A model generated the notes under the pieces. That model saw only the letters and a list, made by a program, of their open reading frames with translations, made no database searches and was not told the DNA's origin. Positions 40,393-49,507 of a stretch of DNA of 64,000 nt are shown in pieces. Positions within the stretch are counted from its first letter, which is position 1, and each line of letters begins with the position of its first letter. The translations under genes and the position numbers were made by a program. This DNA comes from Cantharellus purpuraceus (lineage: Eukaryota > Basidiomycota > Agaricomycetes > Cantharellales > Hydnaceae). Where the stretch lies: assembly GCA_025174535.1 (NCBI GenBank), contig JALBUN010000034.1, forward strand, positions 1,386,001 to 1,450,000, written 5' to 3'.

Positions 40393-41963
40393 ATAACAGT
40401 ATATTCGAACTGCCATACTCACTCCTACCAATGCCATGATCCACTGCCAATCCCAAATGCACATGAACCATTGTTTTGGAACTCACAAAATTATGGTGTT
40501 AGGGCAAACTCTAAATCACCACAATTCCATGAATGAACAGCTGAGAAGAATATCAAATCCTACTGCAGCACAACTCCAGAAACAATTTAATGTTTGTACT
40601 TTGGTTACAATCCGTTGTAATGGTCAATGCAGACGATACGCAGGAAGGTAATATGTTTCTTAGCAGTAGGGAATGAATAAGACTTCCAGAGTCTAGAGTT
40701 CACAGATGCTTAGGGGTCCAGATATTCCAAAAAGAGGGGAATGCACTTAGAGGCTAGAGGAAGTAGGTGGATGAATCCAACTGTCCAACCAGTGACACTC
40801 TGAAGCGGGTAACAGCAATGTGTGAAGTAGTCTAGCAACTGCTTCACACAAGTTCAAGATCCTAATGCTCTGCAAAGGCAGTACACACTAGTAACTTAAA
40901 CTAGAGCACTAATGGCAGGACTATCGACAGACAATCTCACCCTGTAGATTCGTAGTCACGCAAGATAGATACTACACTCACGCCCAAAGCAGGACAATCA
41001 CTACTTTGAGTGCAATTGAATACAGTTACACAACTGTAAGCAACCCTTGAACTGGACAATCAACAGTTACTGAGATATAGAGGATGACACTGTATGTCAC
41101 TCTAGTCACACTGATGTGCAAATGATGGGGTAGAAATGGTTATTTATTCAGAGGCAGAATGGGCTCCTTTTATATTGTATTTACAGGAGCTGACTAATAC
41201 TACTGGAAACTTCTACCTATTAATAGATGGAAACTACTGGAAGCTAGTGGAATATGTGAGAAGGGGGTGGAAGTTTCCTAGCCAATGAGCTGCTTGGATT
41301 TGCTCTGACTCATGGCATGAGTCATGGATGGAGTCATAGTGTGACTCAGAGCAGGAGTCATAGTATGAGTAATCACAGGAGTCATGGTATGAGTCATGGA
41401 AGGAGTCATAGCATGAGTCACCATTACTCAAATAACTCGGTCAATACTTCGTTTCCTGGGCTGATTAGCACAGCTATGGGTAGGCACAGCTTCTATTGAA
41501 CTCTCCACTGAAAATGGAGTCAGGAGGTGCAGTGGTTGCAAAGATATTGAGGATTTACTGGGAGTAGTGACCAGATTGAGTTGGAGATTGAAATGAGTCA
41601 TGTGATTGAAAATGAGTCAGTTGTCTGGGTGACTCCAGCTGACTTTGGGGCTGCTGACATCTGCGAAGGTTTGTGGGTCCATGTGGGTCCCAAAACTTCA
41701 CCCAGCAGAACAATAAGTTTGTAGACTCATTTCTGCATGGAAAATTCCTGAAAAAATATGAAAAAAATAGAGAATATTTGAATGGCCCTGAATCAAGAGA
41801 AAGCAGCACATATATGCTGATATTTTAAGGCCATGAAGCAAAATTGTACAGTTTCAGGACTTTAAACAAGATCTTTTAAGGGAAAACCAGTTCCCATACA
41901 ACCATTGAGGTGCCTGCTCCCAGCATTAACACCATCCTTGAGGTCATCAAAGAACCGATGGAC
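40393..41963. other. Gene-free, probably transposon-derived sequence
   Basis: No intact coding sequence or domain could be read on either strand. It lies between two copies of LTR family Y and includes a GAGTCA-rich minisatellite. It may be decayed retroelement sequence, but no pol motif is visible, so that is an inference from its neighbours. Confidence 0.45.
41300..41425 (+). repeat. GAGTCA-rich minisatellite
   Basis: About ten variants of a roughly 12-bp unit of the form GAGTCATRG-NNN occur in a row. In the reverse frame they read as a Ser/Asp/Tyr/His-rich repeat, which is a by-product of the unit length and not a gene. Further scattered GAGTCA copies occur to about 41625. Confidence 0.7.
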
Positions 41964-42092
41964 TGTTATGACTATATTCATTAATGCCCAGACCCCTGTC
42001 TGATCCACTCAGATCCCTACGCGTATGAAATCTATACTCCATTTGGAAACCACCACGTCTCCATCTACCTGTCTGATTGTCACCACCAATTC
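41964..42092 (+). mobile_element. LTR family Y, truncated left part
   Basis: About 129 bp similar to the start of the element at 39874 (TGTTATGA-TATATTCATTAA and onwards, including GAAATCTATACTCCATTTGG). It stops where the family X LTR begins. It was probably cut by that insertion or by a deletion. Confidence 0.7.
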
Positions 42093-42761
42093 TGTGAGGG
42101 CGACGCTGATGACGAGGCCACAACAACAAGATACTCAATAAGTGAGAGCCGATAAGAAATAATGCCAGCTGGTACAGCGGATATCCTCAGAGATCAAGCT
42201 AAGGGGATCACTGTCAGGGTTCAAATAAGTCATATTCTATTTTTAGTATTTTCTCTTGACACCCCTATCAGCGCAGCCTGTCAGGGTGCGTCTCCCCTAT
42301 TTCATTGCCCCTATCACTTCCCCTATCTTTCCTCCCCTATCTTGGTTCTCCTATCCGTCTCCATCATTTAGTATAAAGACTTGCCTTGGTGCAGTGTGAT
42401 CCCCTCAGCTTGATCTCTGAGGATATCCGCTGTACCAGGTAAGTCCCATGTATTTATCAGAAACAGCTGTATAGACTGAGGATATCCGCTGTACCAGCTG
42501 GCATTATTTCTTATCGGCTCTCACTTATTGAGTATCTTGTTGTTGTGGCCTCGTCATCAGCGTCGCCCTCACAATCACACTGCACCAAGGCGAGTCTTTA
42601 TACTAAATGATGGAGACGGATAGGAGAACCAAGATAGGGAGGAAAGATAGGGGAAGTGATAGGGGCAATGAAATAGGGGAGACGCACCCTGACAGGCTGC
42701 GCTGATAGGGGTGTCAAGAGAAAATACTAAAAATAGAATATGACTTATTTGAACCCTGACA
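42093..42761 (-). mobile_element. LTR family X, outer copy, split by an insertion
   Basis: On the minus strand this LTR starts TGTCAGGG (at 42761) and ends CCCTCACA (at 42093). It is interrupted between 42211 and 42574 by a plus-strand LTR of the same family. Removing the insertion and one ATCAC copy restores a continuous sequence colinear with the other LTRs, except that it lacks a 59-bp segment. No matching 5-bp duplication flanks it (AATTC and GTATC), so its outer ends may be rearranged. Confidence 0.8.
42212..42573 (+). mobile_element. LTR family X, solo LTR nested in a same-family LTR
   Basis: Starts TGTCAGGG and ends CCCTCACA. It is flanked by a perfect 5-bp duplication, ATCAC (42207-42211 and 42574-42578). 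It includes a TATAAAG box (TTTAGTATAAAGAC) about half way along, as expected of an LTR promoter, and a 59-bp intron-like segment at 42439-42497. Confidence 0.88.
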
Positions 42762-42882
42762 GTATCCTGATATGAAGCTTTGGCTGGTGAACTGGACAAA
42801 TGTGACTTATAAGCTCAAATATATATTCCCACTCCTAACTTACTGAATATGTCCTCAAAAGCTTGTTCTTCCTCCTCATGAC
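42762..42882. other. Spacer between two family X LTRs
   Basis: About 120 bp of unique sequence, ending in the ATGAC target site of the next LTR. Confidence 0.5.
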
Positions 42883-43243
42883 TGTCAGGGTTCAAATAAG
42901 TCATATTCTATTTTTAGTATTTTCTCTTGACACCCCTATCAGCGCAGCCTGTCAGGGTGCGTCTCCCCTATTTCATTGCCCCTATCACTTCCCCTATCTT
43001 TCCTCCCTATCTTGGTTCTCCTATCCGTCTCCATCATTTAGTATAAAGACTCGCCTTGGTGCAGTGTGATCCCCTCAGCTTGATCTCTGAGGATATCCGC
43101 TGTACCAGGTAAGTCCCATGTATTTATCAGAAACAGCTGTATAGACTGAGGATATCCGCTGTACCAGCTGGCATTATTTCTTATCAGCTCTCACTTATTG
43201 AGTATCTTGTTGTTGTGGCCTCGTCATCAGCGTTGCCCTCACA
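42883..43243 (+). mobile_element. LTR family X, solo LTR
   Basis: A 361-bp copy running TGTCAGGG to CCCTCACA, almost identical to the LTR at 42212. It is flanked by a perfect 5-bp duplication ATGAC (42878-42882 and 43244-43248). It lacks any internal retroelement sequence, so it is a solo LTR left by recombination. It carries the 59-bp segment at 43109-43167. Confidence 0.9.
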
Positions 43244-43248
43244 ATGAC

Positions 43249-44060
43249 TCTCAGTGGTATCTTCTACAGCTCCTGGAACATAAGGGGGGGGGGTTGGATC
43301 TGAGCTATCCATCATCCGAATTGCTCTCTAGTGAGGATGTTACCATGGCACCTAATTGCAGCCAGCACCTCTTAGAAAAAAAAAAAAAACATGTCAAGAT
43401 TTTTTGAAAGCACTGTAAATTGTCAAATTCTCTCTCACTTGTGTGTATTGTGGGCAAAGCAGAATATATTGATGCTGTCACTGCCACTCTTTTTGCTCGG
43501 CCAGACAAAAAGCCTGGGCCATGCTCAAGCTGGTGGAGGCGAATACATGAAGCTGGAACAAGGTATAAGAAATGGAAGAAATGATATGGGAATGTGGAAG
43601 GGTGGGTACAAAAAATTAAGCAACTTGATGTTGTGCATGACTATCAAGTGTGGAGGTGAGAATCAGCAAGGTGAAGAACAGAGCTAAGTAATGGACATAT
43701 TATCCTACTTTACCACACCCACTCATTGTTCAGTCTACATCCACTCCATTAGTATAATAAGAAGTGGGCAAGTGGATAACATTGACATGGTGCTGTGGAA
43801 CTGATCACGTGCCTCCTCTAGAGAACACAGACAAATCTCTTGTCCGAATCAGCTTGCGGGTGTGAAATGGGCGAGCGGTTGAAAGTTTAGTGACTTTGAG
43901 CACAAACTGTGAGAGAGAAGAGATGCAAGGAAGAGACATGTAGGAGTACGGTATATATAGTAAATTGAAGTGGTCCATGCGCGGAGTGGATGAGTGGAAG
44001 AAGCCGACCAACGCATTGTTCGATTCAGCTTGCGGGCATCGAATCTATATCACTTGACCA
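43249..44060. other. Gene-free flank of the LTR cluster and CCDC174 upstream region
   Basis: Contains a G-run near 43286, an A-run at about 43377-43390, and no recognisable gene. Two similar short blocks built on CAGCTTGCGGG lie about 185 bp apart (near 43847 and 44028), just upstream of the CCDC174-like gene. A TATATATAG sequence is at about 43953. Confidence 0.45.
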
Positions 44061-45430
44061 ATGGCTCCTTCAACGTCGTCGTTCTTGGATTTGAAGGCTC
44101 AACTATCGAAACAAGAGGCTGGTTTCGCACAGAATCGGGCTCTTGGGATGGAAATGGCGGTGAAGGGTGGGGTGAAGAGGCCAGACAAGGTACGGGATTA
44201 ACCTCACTCTATTACCCTTATCATTCACTTCGGCAACAGAAACCTACGATATGGGCTCGTCCGAACAAGGGTATCGCATCGCGAAATGCTCGTGACTTGG
44301 AATGGTCGTTGACCAGCAAATCCACCCTTGAAGCCGCGAAGGAGGCTCTGGAACGCAAGGCCGCACAGTATGAAAAGCTAAAGAAAGGGAAGACCGCAGG
44401 GCTGAGTGAAACGCAGTATGATTCATTACTGGTAGACGTAAGTATCCAATAATGGTATGTTTCGGGTGGTTTAAGTGATTAATCTACAATGCCCAGGAAG
44501 TTCGATAGAAAGGCTGAGGACGAAGATGACTCTGACTCAACTAGTAGTGAGGATGTCGACGAATCTCTCACTGTACCCGTGCGACTCGATGAGGTTTGCA
44601 AGAATCAGCCTCAATGGCTCATTCCTAAGTATATTCACTGTGCTCCAGGACGATCCTATCGTGGAATACGAGGATGAATTTGGGCGGATGCGCACTGCAC
44701 GGCGTAGTGAAGTTCCTCGCAACCTTCAACGGCCGGTAGATGACGAACCCGAACCAGAAGACGAGTACGTCCTTTGCCTGTCTTCCTTTCTTACACTCGG
44801 TCGTTAACATCGCTCCCATAGTCCATACCTAATACGTGAGCCCATAGTGGTTATTACCACACATTCATACTTATGATATCCTCATGTCAAGGCGGCGATA
44901 TCAATTATTTCCCTACATACGAACAATCGGCCGAGAAAATTGCCGCTGTTGAAGCTGCTCTCAAAGAAGACGCAAATCCTGCCACACACTATGATGCTAC
45001 CCGAGAAGTACGGCCGCACGGCGCCGGTTTCTATCAATTTTCAAAGGACGAAGAGACACGACAGAAACAAATGGAAGAACTCAGACGGAGTCGAGCGGAG
45101 ACAAGCCAGACACGAGAGGAATCAGGTGCGGCTACAGGAGAAGAGATTCGGCCCGGAATGGAGAAGCGGAAGCGAGAGATAGAGGAGAGACGGAAAGCCA
45201 TCGAAGCTAAGAGACGGAAGCTCAAAGGCTCCTCGGGGAACCCATCTAATGTTTCAGCGACAAGTACGTCAGATACAGGAGAAGGGGGTAGCACAACCCC
45301 AACACTCGGAAACCCAAAGCCCAAGATTAAACAAAAGCCTAGTCAACCCCAATCTGCTCCTCAGTCTGCGGATGAGTTTCTGGCTGCTCTAGAACGCGAC
45401 ATCATGGCCGCGAAAGCGAAGGGAACATAG
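44061..45430 (+). CDS. CCDC174-like coiled-coil nuclear protein
   Basis: CCDC174 proteins are nuclear and associate with the exon-junction complex in animals; the fungal role is not established. The ATG at 44061 opens STSSFLDLKAQLSKQEAGF. Splicing gives KKPTIWARPNKGIASRNARD, a conserved family block, then SETQYDSLLVDFDRKAEDED. Later exons carry VEYEDEFGRMRTARRSEVPR, which includes the GRTR-like family signature, and INYFPTYEQSAEKIAAVE. A strongly charged coiled coil follows (EEIRPGMEKRKREIEERR). The protein ends SADEFLAALERDIMAAKAKG. Five short introns were inferred, all keeping frame. Downstream lies COX12 in convergent orientation. Confidence 0.85.
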
Positions 45431-46008
45431 CTTATAGTATAATTCACGGCCTTCCCACACTAGTCATCCAATCATCAGGGATTGCGATGTGATAGTACAT
45501 GGAGTTCGCACTATCAATCTGTAAGACGTCAGCACTTCAATAGTAAAAGCAGAAATCGATTGGAATCGAGAGCCTTCCTCTCCATCGTCATCAAGCACTG
45601 GTGCGTGTATAGCGACTGAAGCGAGCAGCTGGTGATTTGGCACTGAACCCATGCGAGTCACTCCGTATGTCCCACTAGCGAATCTTTTACGATTTGAGGC
45701 ACAGAATGCCATTAGCAGCCACAGCCCAAGCAAGTCCTTAGATTCTGCTTGGCCTCTATAATGGATCTTGCAAGGCGATCGGACCGGTTCACGATTGTCT
45801 CCTTCATGTCCGTGGATTGTTACATGTTATCTAGATACCAACGGCTAGATCGCCCAGATGATTCCTGTTGTCCCACAAATCTCAGGTGCCTTATGTTGGA
45901 GGGATGGAGTGAGGTGGTTTAGGAGCAATCATGCTAGGAACATATATTCCGTGCGCCTATGATTTGCATTTCTGTCACCACCAAGCCTGTTACAAACCTG
46001 TATATCTA
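45431..46008. other. Intergenic, between convergent CCDC174 and COX12
   Basis: A minus-strand open frame at 45464-45733 has no family motif and no clear exon partners. Nothing else seen. Confidence 0.45.
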
Positions 46009-46540
46009 TCAAGGATCAAGTGAGGCAGGAAAGGCTCCCGCCTCTCTCTGCTCATCAAATTTCTCAATCTGAAGTTGAACATCCAGGTAAGAGATTATCA
46101 AAGCACCAAACAAAGAAACCTACCCATGCATCTAGAAGCGCGTTTAGCCATGCATAACATAATAGCAATTAAATTTGCTCACTAGGGCACAAAGAATGAA
46201 AAGCTCTGTAGAACTGCTTGCAAGGCGCAAAGTCCTCGCCTTTGGCGCTGATGCACTTGTAGTAGTCAATATAGTTCTGGTAACTTATGAGGATGGATGA
46301 ATCAACGAAGTCGTCCAACTTTTTCATGGAATGACGAACCAATGCCTTGTTTGGTTCTGGTTGGGGAATCGAGCTTTCATGTGGTATGGTGAACTTAGTT
46401 CAAATCCGACAAGAATGGACATACCGTCGAACCCTGCTGTTTGCAGGACGAATTTGCTAATAAGTAGAATAAGACATCCGAAACGAACCAAGTATCATGC
46501 TCAGGTTACTGGCACACCTTTTAACTTCAGTGTCAGCCAT
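46009..46540 (-). CDS. COX12: Cytochrome c oxidase subunit 6B (Cox12)
   Basis: A small subunit of respiratory complex IV on the intermembrane-space side. No long open frame exists because the 85 codons are split over six exons. Spliced, the protein reads MADTEVKSKFVLQTAGFDAR, then [60 protein letters not shown] and ASLDP. The cysteines at 30, 40, 51 and 62 give CX9C and CX10C, the Cox12 disulfide pattern that is used for oxidative import through Mia40. Exon 5 is only 8 nt (46124-46131) and supplies the residues N-A-W. All joins use GT donors and AG acceptors. The start codon is 99 bp from that of PRP18, which faces away. Confidence 0.92.
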
Positions 46541-46639
46541 TACTTAGGATTGGACGGAATGAACGTTAGTGAAAGTATGGACAACAGTGGGCGACCCGAT
46601 TCGTTGGCTCCGCCTCACTTCCGCATAACTTGTATTCTC

Positions 46640-47970
46640 ATGGACGCTCTCAAAGCCGAGATTGCAGTCAAACGGAAGGCTATCCAAGATGACCCTTCAA
46701 TTGCCTCACGCCCGGCCAAATACATGAGGAAAGGAGAGATAGAGAAACTACGTTTGAATCAAGAGTTGAAAGAGAAGGAAGAGAAACTTGCCAAGGAACA
46801 GCTTGAAAGACAGGCCAAGTCACAGGTGTGGTATACACATTGTCATATTGAATTACTTTAACTATTCTCAAATCAATCCTCTTAGAAAATGGCGTTGCAG
46901 CCGGCGTCCCGTTCAACTTCTCAGACACCTTTGCCGCCTTTAAATCCAGATTCTCCCAAACCCGAAGGCACCTTCAATATTTCAAATGAAGAGACTATTC
47001 GTCGATTGCGATTGAAGGGACAGCCAATCAGGTTGTTTGGGGAGTCCGATAAGGAGCGTCGACTTCGACTCCGTGCCCTCGAACTAATCGAGGAGAAGGG
47101 AGGAGAAAAAGGAGGCGGCACAAATGACTTCAAGAAAGCACTTGAAGACGTCGAAATGAGCGAAAGAGTCGAGCGGCATCTAGATCCAGTCCGAGATGGT
47201 GTCAAGGGCAAGGAGAAGGAGAAAGACGAAGAGCGTGGCGGCATCATTGACCTTGGGCTCATCAAGAGTGACCCAGACAAACTGTATCCTTTAATTTACT
47301 ATGCTCTCAAGCGGACACTGAAGGAATGGGAAGAATCCATGGGTCAGAGACCAGGTGCATCGATTCCTCTTGTTTAGAACCTTAGACTAAACCAGTGTTG
47401 TCATTTCAGAACACATCAAACGCTCAATGCAAGGTAAACTTGCCGCCGCGACACAAGTCCAGTCTGCAGAGTACCTCAAGCCCTTGTTCAAGCTTCTACG
47501 GTCTCGGGTGAGTGATGTTAACTTGTCGCGAACTCCTTGTACTAACTAATTTCAGTCTCTACCTTCTGATGTACTGGGACGAATAGCTGAAATAGTTCAT
47601 TATATGCAAATGCGGCAGTACCAACGCGCTAATGATTCTTACCTTCGTCTCAGCATTGGCAATGCACCCTGGCCAATTGGTGTAACTATGGTTGGGTGGG
47701 TCTAACATATGTTCTTGCCACATCATTCAACTCAACTGTAAACACTCAGTATTCATGAACGATCTGCCCGAGAAAAGATTTCCAGCGACCAAGTGGCACA
47801 TGTCCTTAACGATGAAGTCAGTCGAAAGTATATCCAGAGTCTGAAGCGGTACGTTTAACTCATGCTCTGTGATCATTTAGAGATACTGAGGACACTGAGC
47901 TCTATTTAGGCTTTTAACATTTGCACAGACCAAGTATCCTCCGGAAGATGTTTCGCAGTTAATGGGATAG
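46640..47970 (+). CDS. PRP18: Pre-mRNA splicing factor 18
   Basis: Prp18 acts with Slu7 in the second step of splicing. The ATG at 46640 opens [18 protein letters not shown] and a charged coiled region. The SFM (Prp4/Prp18) motif follows: [20 protein letters not shown]. The C-terminal Prp18 helical domain begins [20 protein letters not shown] and contains the invariant loop [20 protein letters not shown], formed across an intron. The last exons give [20 protein letters not shown] and end DVSQLMG. Introns at about 46826-46885, 47370-47409, 47507-47555, 47698-47748 and 47850-47910 are short. The match spans the whole protein. The gene is divergent from COX12. Confidence 0.92.
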
Positions 47971-48584
47971 CTTTCTGTTACGTGTGTATTTTATCTCCTC
48001 AGAGTTGTATCCCAATTGAATGGACTGTGGGCCGTTGCAAATTGGAATCATTTTGCGAAACCTGGTCGAACCCAGTTTACAAGTATTAACGTTTGGGACT
48101 CGACTCATCTAACCTCGACTGTCTAAACAAACCACTCGAACCAATCCCCAAAGGTCAGAAGTTTTGTCTTGCTTTGGTTGCAGGTATGCTATGTATTTCA
48201 TGTCTACTACTGGCAAGTGCTTACTTAGGACCGCCTGCGAGTGTTTAGTACAAACCAGTTCTATTATACAGCGAGTAGCACAGTGAGGTACATATGAGGC
48301 CTTCTTGGACCCATTACCAAGTGCTATTCGCTACTAGGTAATATAAGCTCGATGGCGATTATCGTCGTGTCAACCCATTCAAGATTGCACCTAGACTGCT
48401 TACAATTCGGCGACAACCAAGGCAATCATTTATATGCAAGAAGCCAACAATCGAATACCTCATATCTAAACACGCATGGGGACACAATGTTAGGCATGGG
48501 GAGGGTGACGATTAAATACAGCTTCAAGACATGATGTGTCCGCGATTAACGAGAGTGAAGATAAATATAAGCAAGCCTTGCACA
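47971..48584. other. Intergenic, 3' flanks of PRP18 and the SH3 gene
   Basis: About 0.6 kb between convergent genes. No gene, repeat or RNA recognised. Confidence 0.45.
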
Positions 48585-49407
48585 CTAGAATATGGCATTC
48601 ACAATACCACTTCCAATGGCAGCACCTGTGTGGGAATAATAAAATTCAGGCCAAGATGAGATAGATTGATCATGTGAATACCTGCACCAAAACCAACGCC
48701 ACCAGCAGCGGATTGTGCCATCTATTAGGGGTCCGAGACTTTCAGTGCCAACAGCAACAGTATCCCAACATCAACGTACAGTGTTTCCGTATTTCCCAAA
48801 CTTGTTCTTTTTGGGTGGTTGGGCATCTTGCTGCTGCTGAGGCTCTGCCGGTACCACAGGCATAGGATTGTAAGAAGCTTTCTCACTAGGCATAGGCGCA
48901 ACCTTGCGACTACTAGCAGAGACACCAGCAGGGACAGGAGGGAGCCTTTCCACATAGTTTGCTGGGAAGAGTCCCGTCTCACCACGGCTGTTCTTACCCT
49001 TCCACCAGTCAGCGTTCGTCTCCTCCAATATTTCTATTGTTTCCTGTGCACCGAAGGAAAGATCACCGGGCTCCTACAAGAGAGATGTGTGAGGCACGAC
49101 TCAATAAATATGGGAGTGCGCTCACTTGGCCATTCTCGTTATATGGCCACAGCGATCTAGCCTGAGAGACCTGGGGGAGAGTTGGAGGAGGCGGCACTCC
49201 CCTCCTCACGGGGGACGGAGCGGCCGTGGGTGTCGGTGATGGGGACACCATTGGTGTTGGCATCATAGGAGCCTGCTGTGAAGCTGGCAGTTTGGCAGAC
49301 ATGAGTCGCCCATCTGACCGAGAGATAACTCCTTGTTCCACAAGAAAGTCGATATCAGCCTGCATACGAGAGATTACATGCGCAAGGAGTGCGTCTGGGC
49401 TGGCCAT
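48585..49407 (-). CDS. SH3-domain protein of the LSB1/PIN3 type
   Basis: Yeast Lsb1 and Pin3 bind the WASP homologue Las17 and modulate actin patches and prion induction. The ATG at 49405-49407 opens the family's N-terminal helix (ALLAHVISRMQADIDFLVEQ, then GVISRSDGRLMSAKLP). A proline-rich linker (VRRGVPPPPTLP) follows. One SH3 domain spans RSLWPYNENGQ, EPGDLSFGAQETIEILEE, NADWWKGKNSRGETGLFPAN and YVERL, with an intron after NENGQ. The glutamine/proline tail ends in a glycine-zipper-like segment (GGVGFGAGAAIGSGIVNAIF), carried by two tiny 3' exons. The nature of that tail is common in fungal members. It is divergent from NUP159, 100 bp apart. Confidence 0.85.
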
Positions 49408-49507
49408 GATGATTACTTGTTACTTGTAAGGAATAGTGATAGCTTAGTCAGCGTGCCCTCACGCGAATGTGGCGTTCGCGTTCAGCTTGACTCACTCTAC
49501 TACTGAG

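Noticed and set aside
41234..41499. Ser/Asp/His-rich repeat peptides on both strands
   Set aside because: A 12-bp minisatellite is a multiple of three, so it is open in several frames. This is not coding evidence.
40393..41963. A full-length LTR retrotransposon between the two family Y copies
   Set aside because: The left copy looks like a complete solo LTR and the right copy is truncated. I saw no gag or pol motif, primer-binding site or polypurine tract between them.
42162..43069. Repeated short open frames with identical peptides
   Set aside because: They are translations of the LTR sequence in both orientations and are not genes.
45464..45733. Minus-strand open frame of 89 codons between CCDC174 and COX12
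   Set aside because: It begins at a non-ATG codon, has no family motif and I could not find convincing exon partners.
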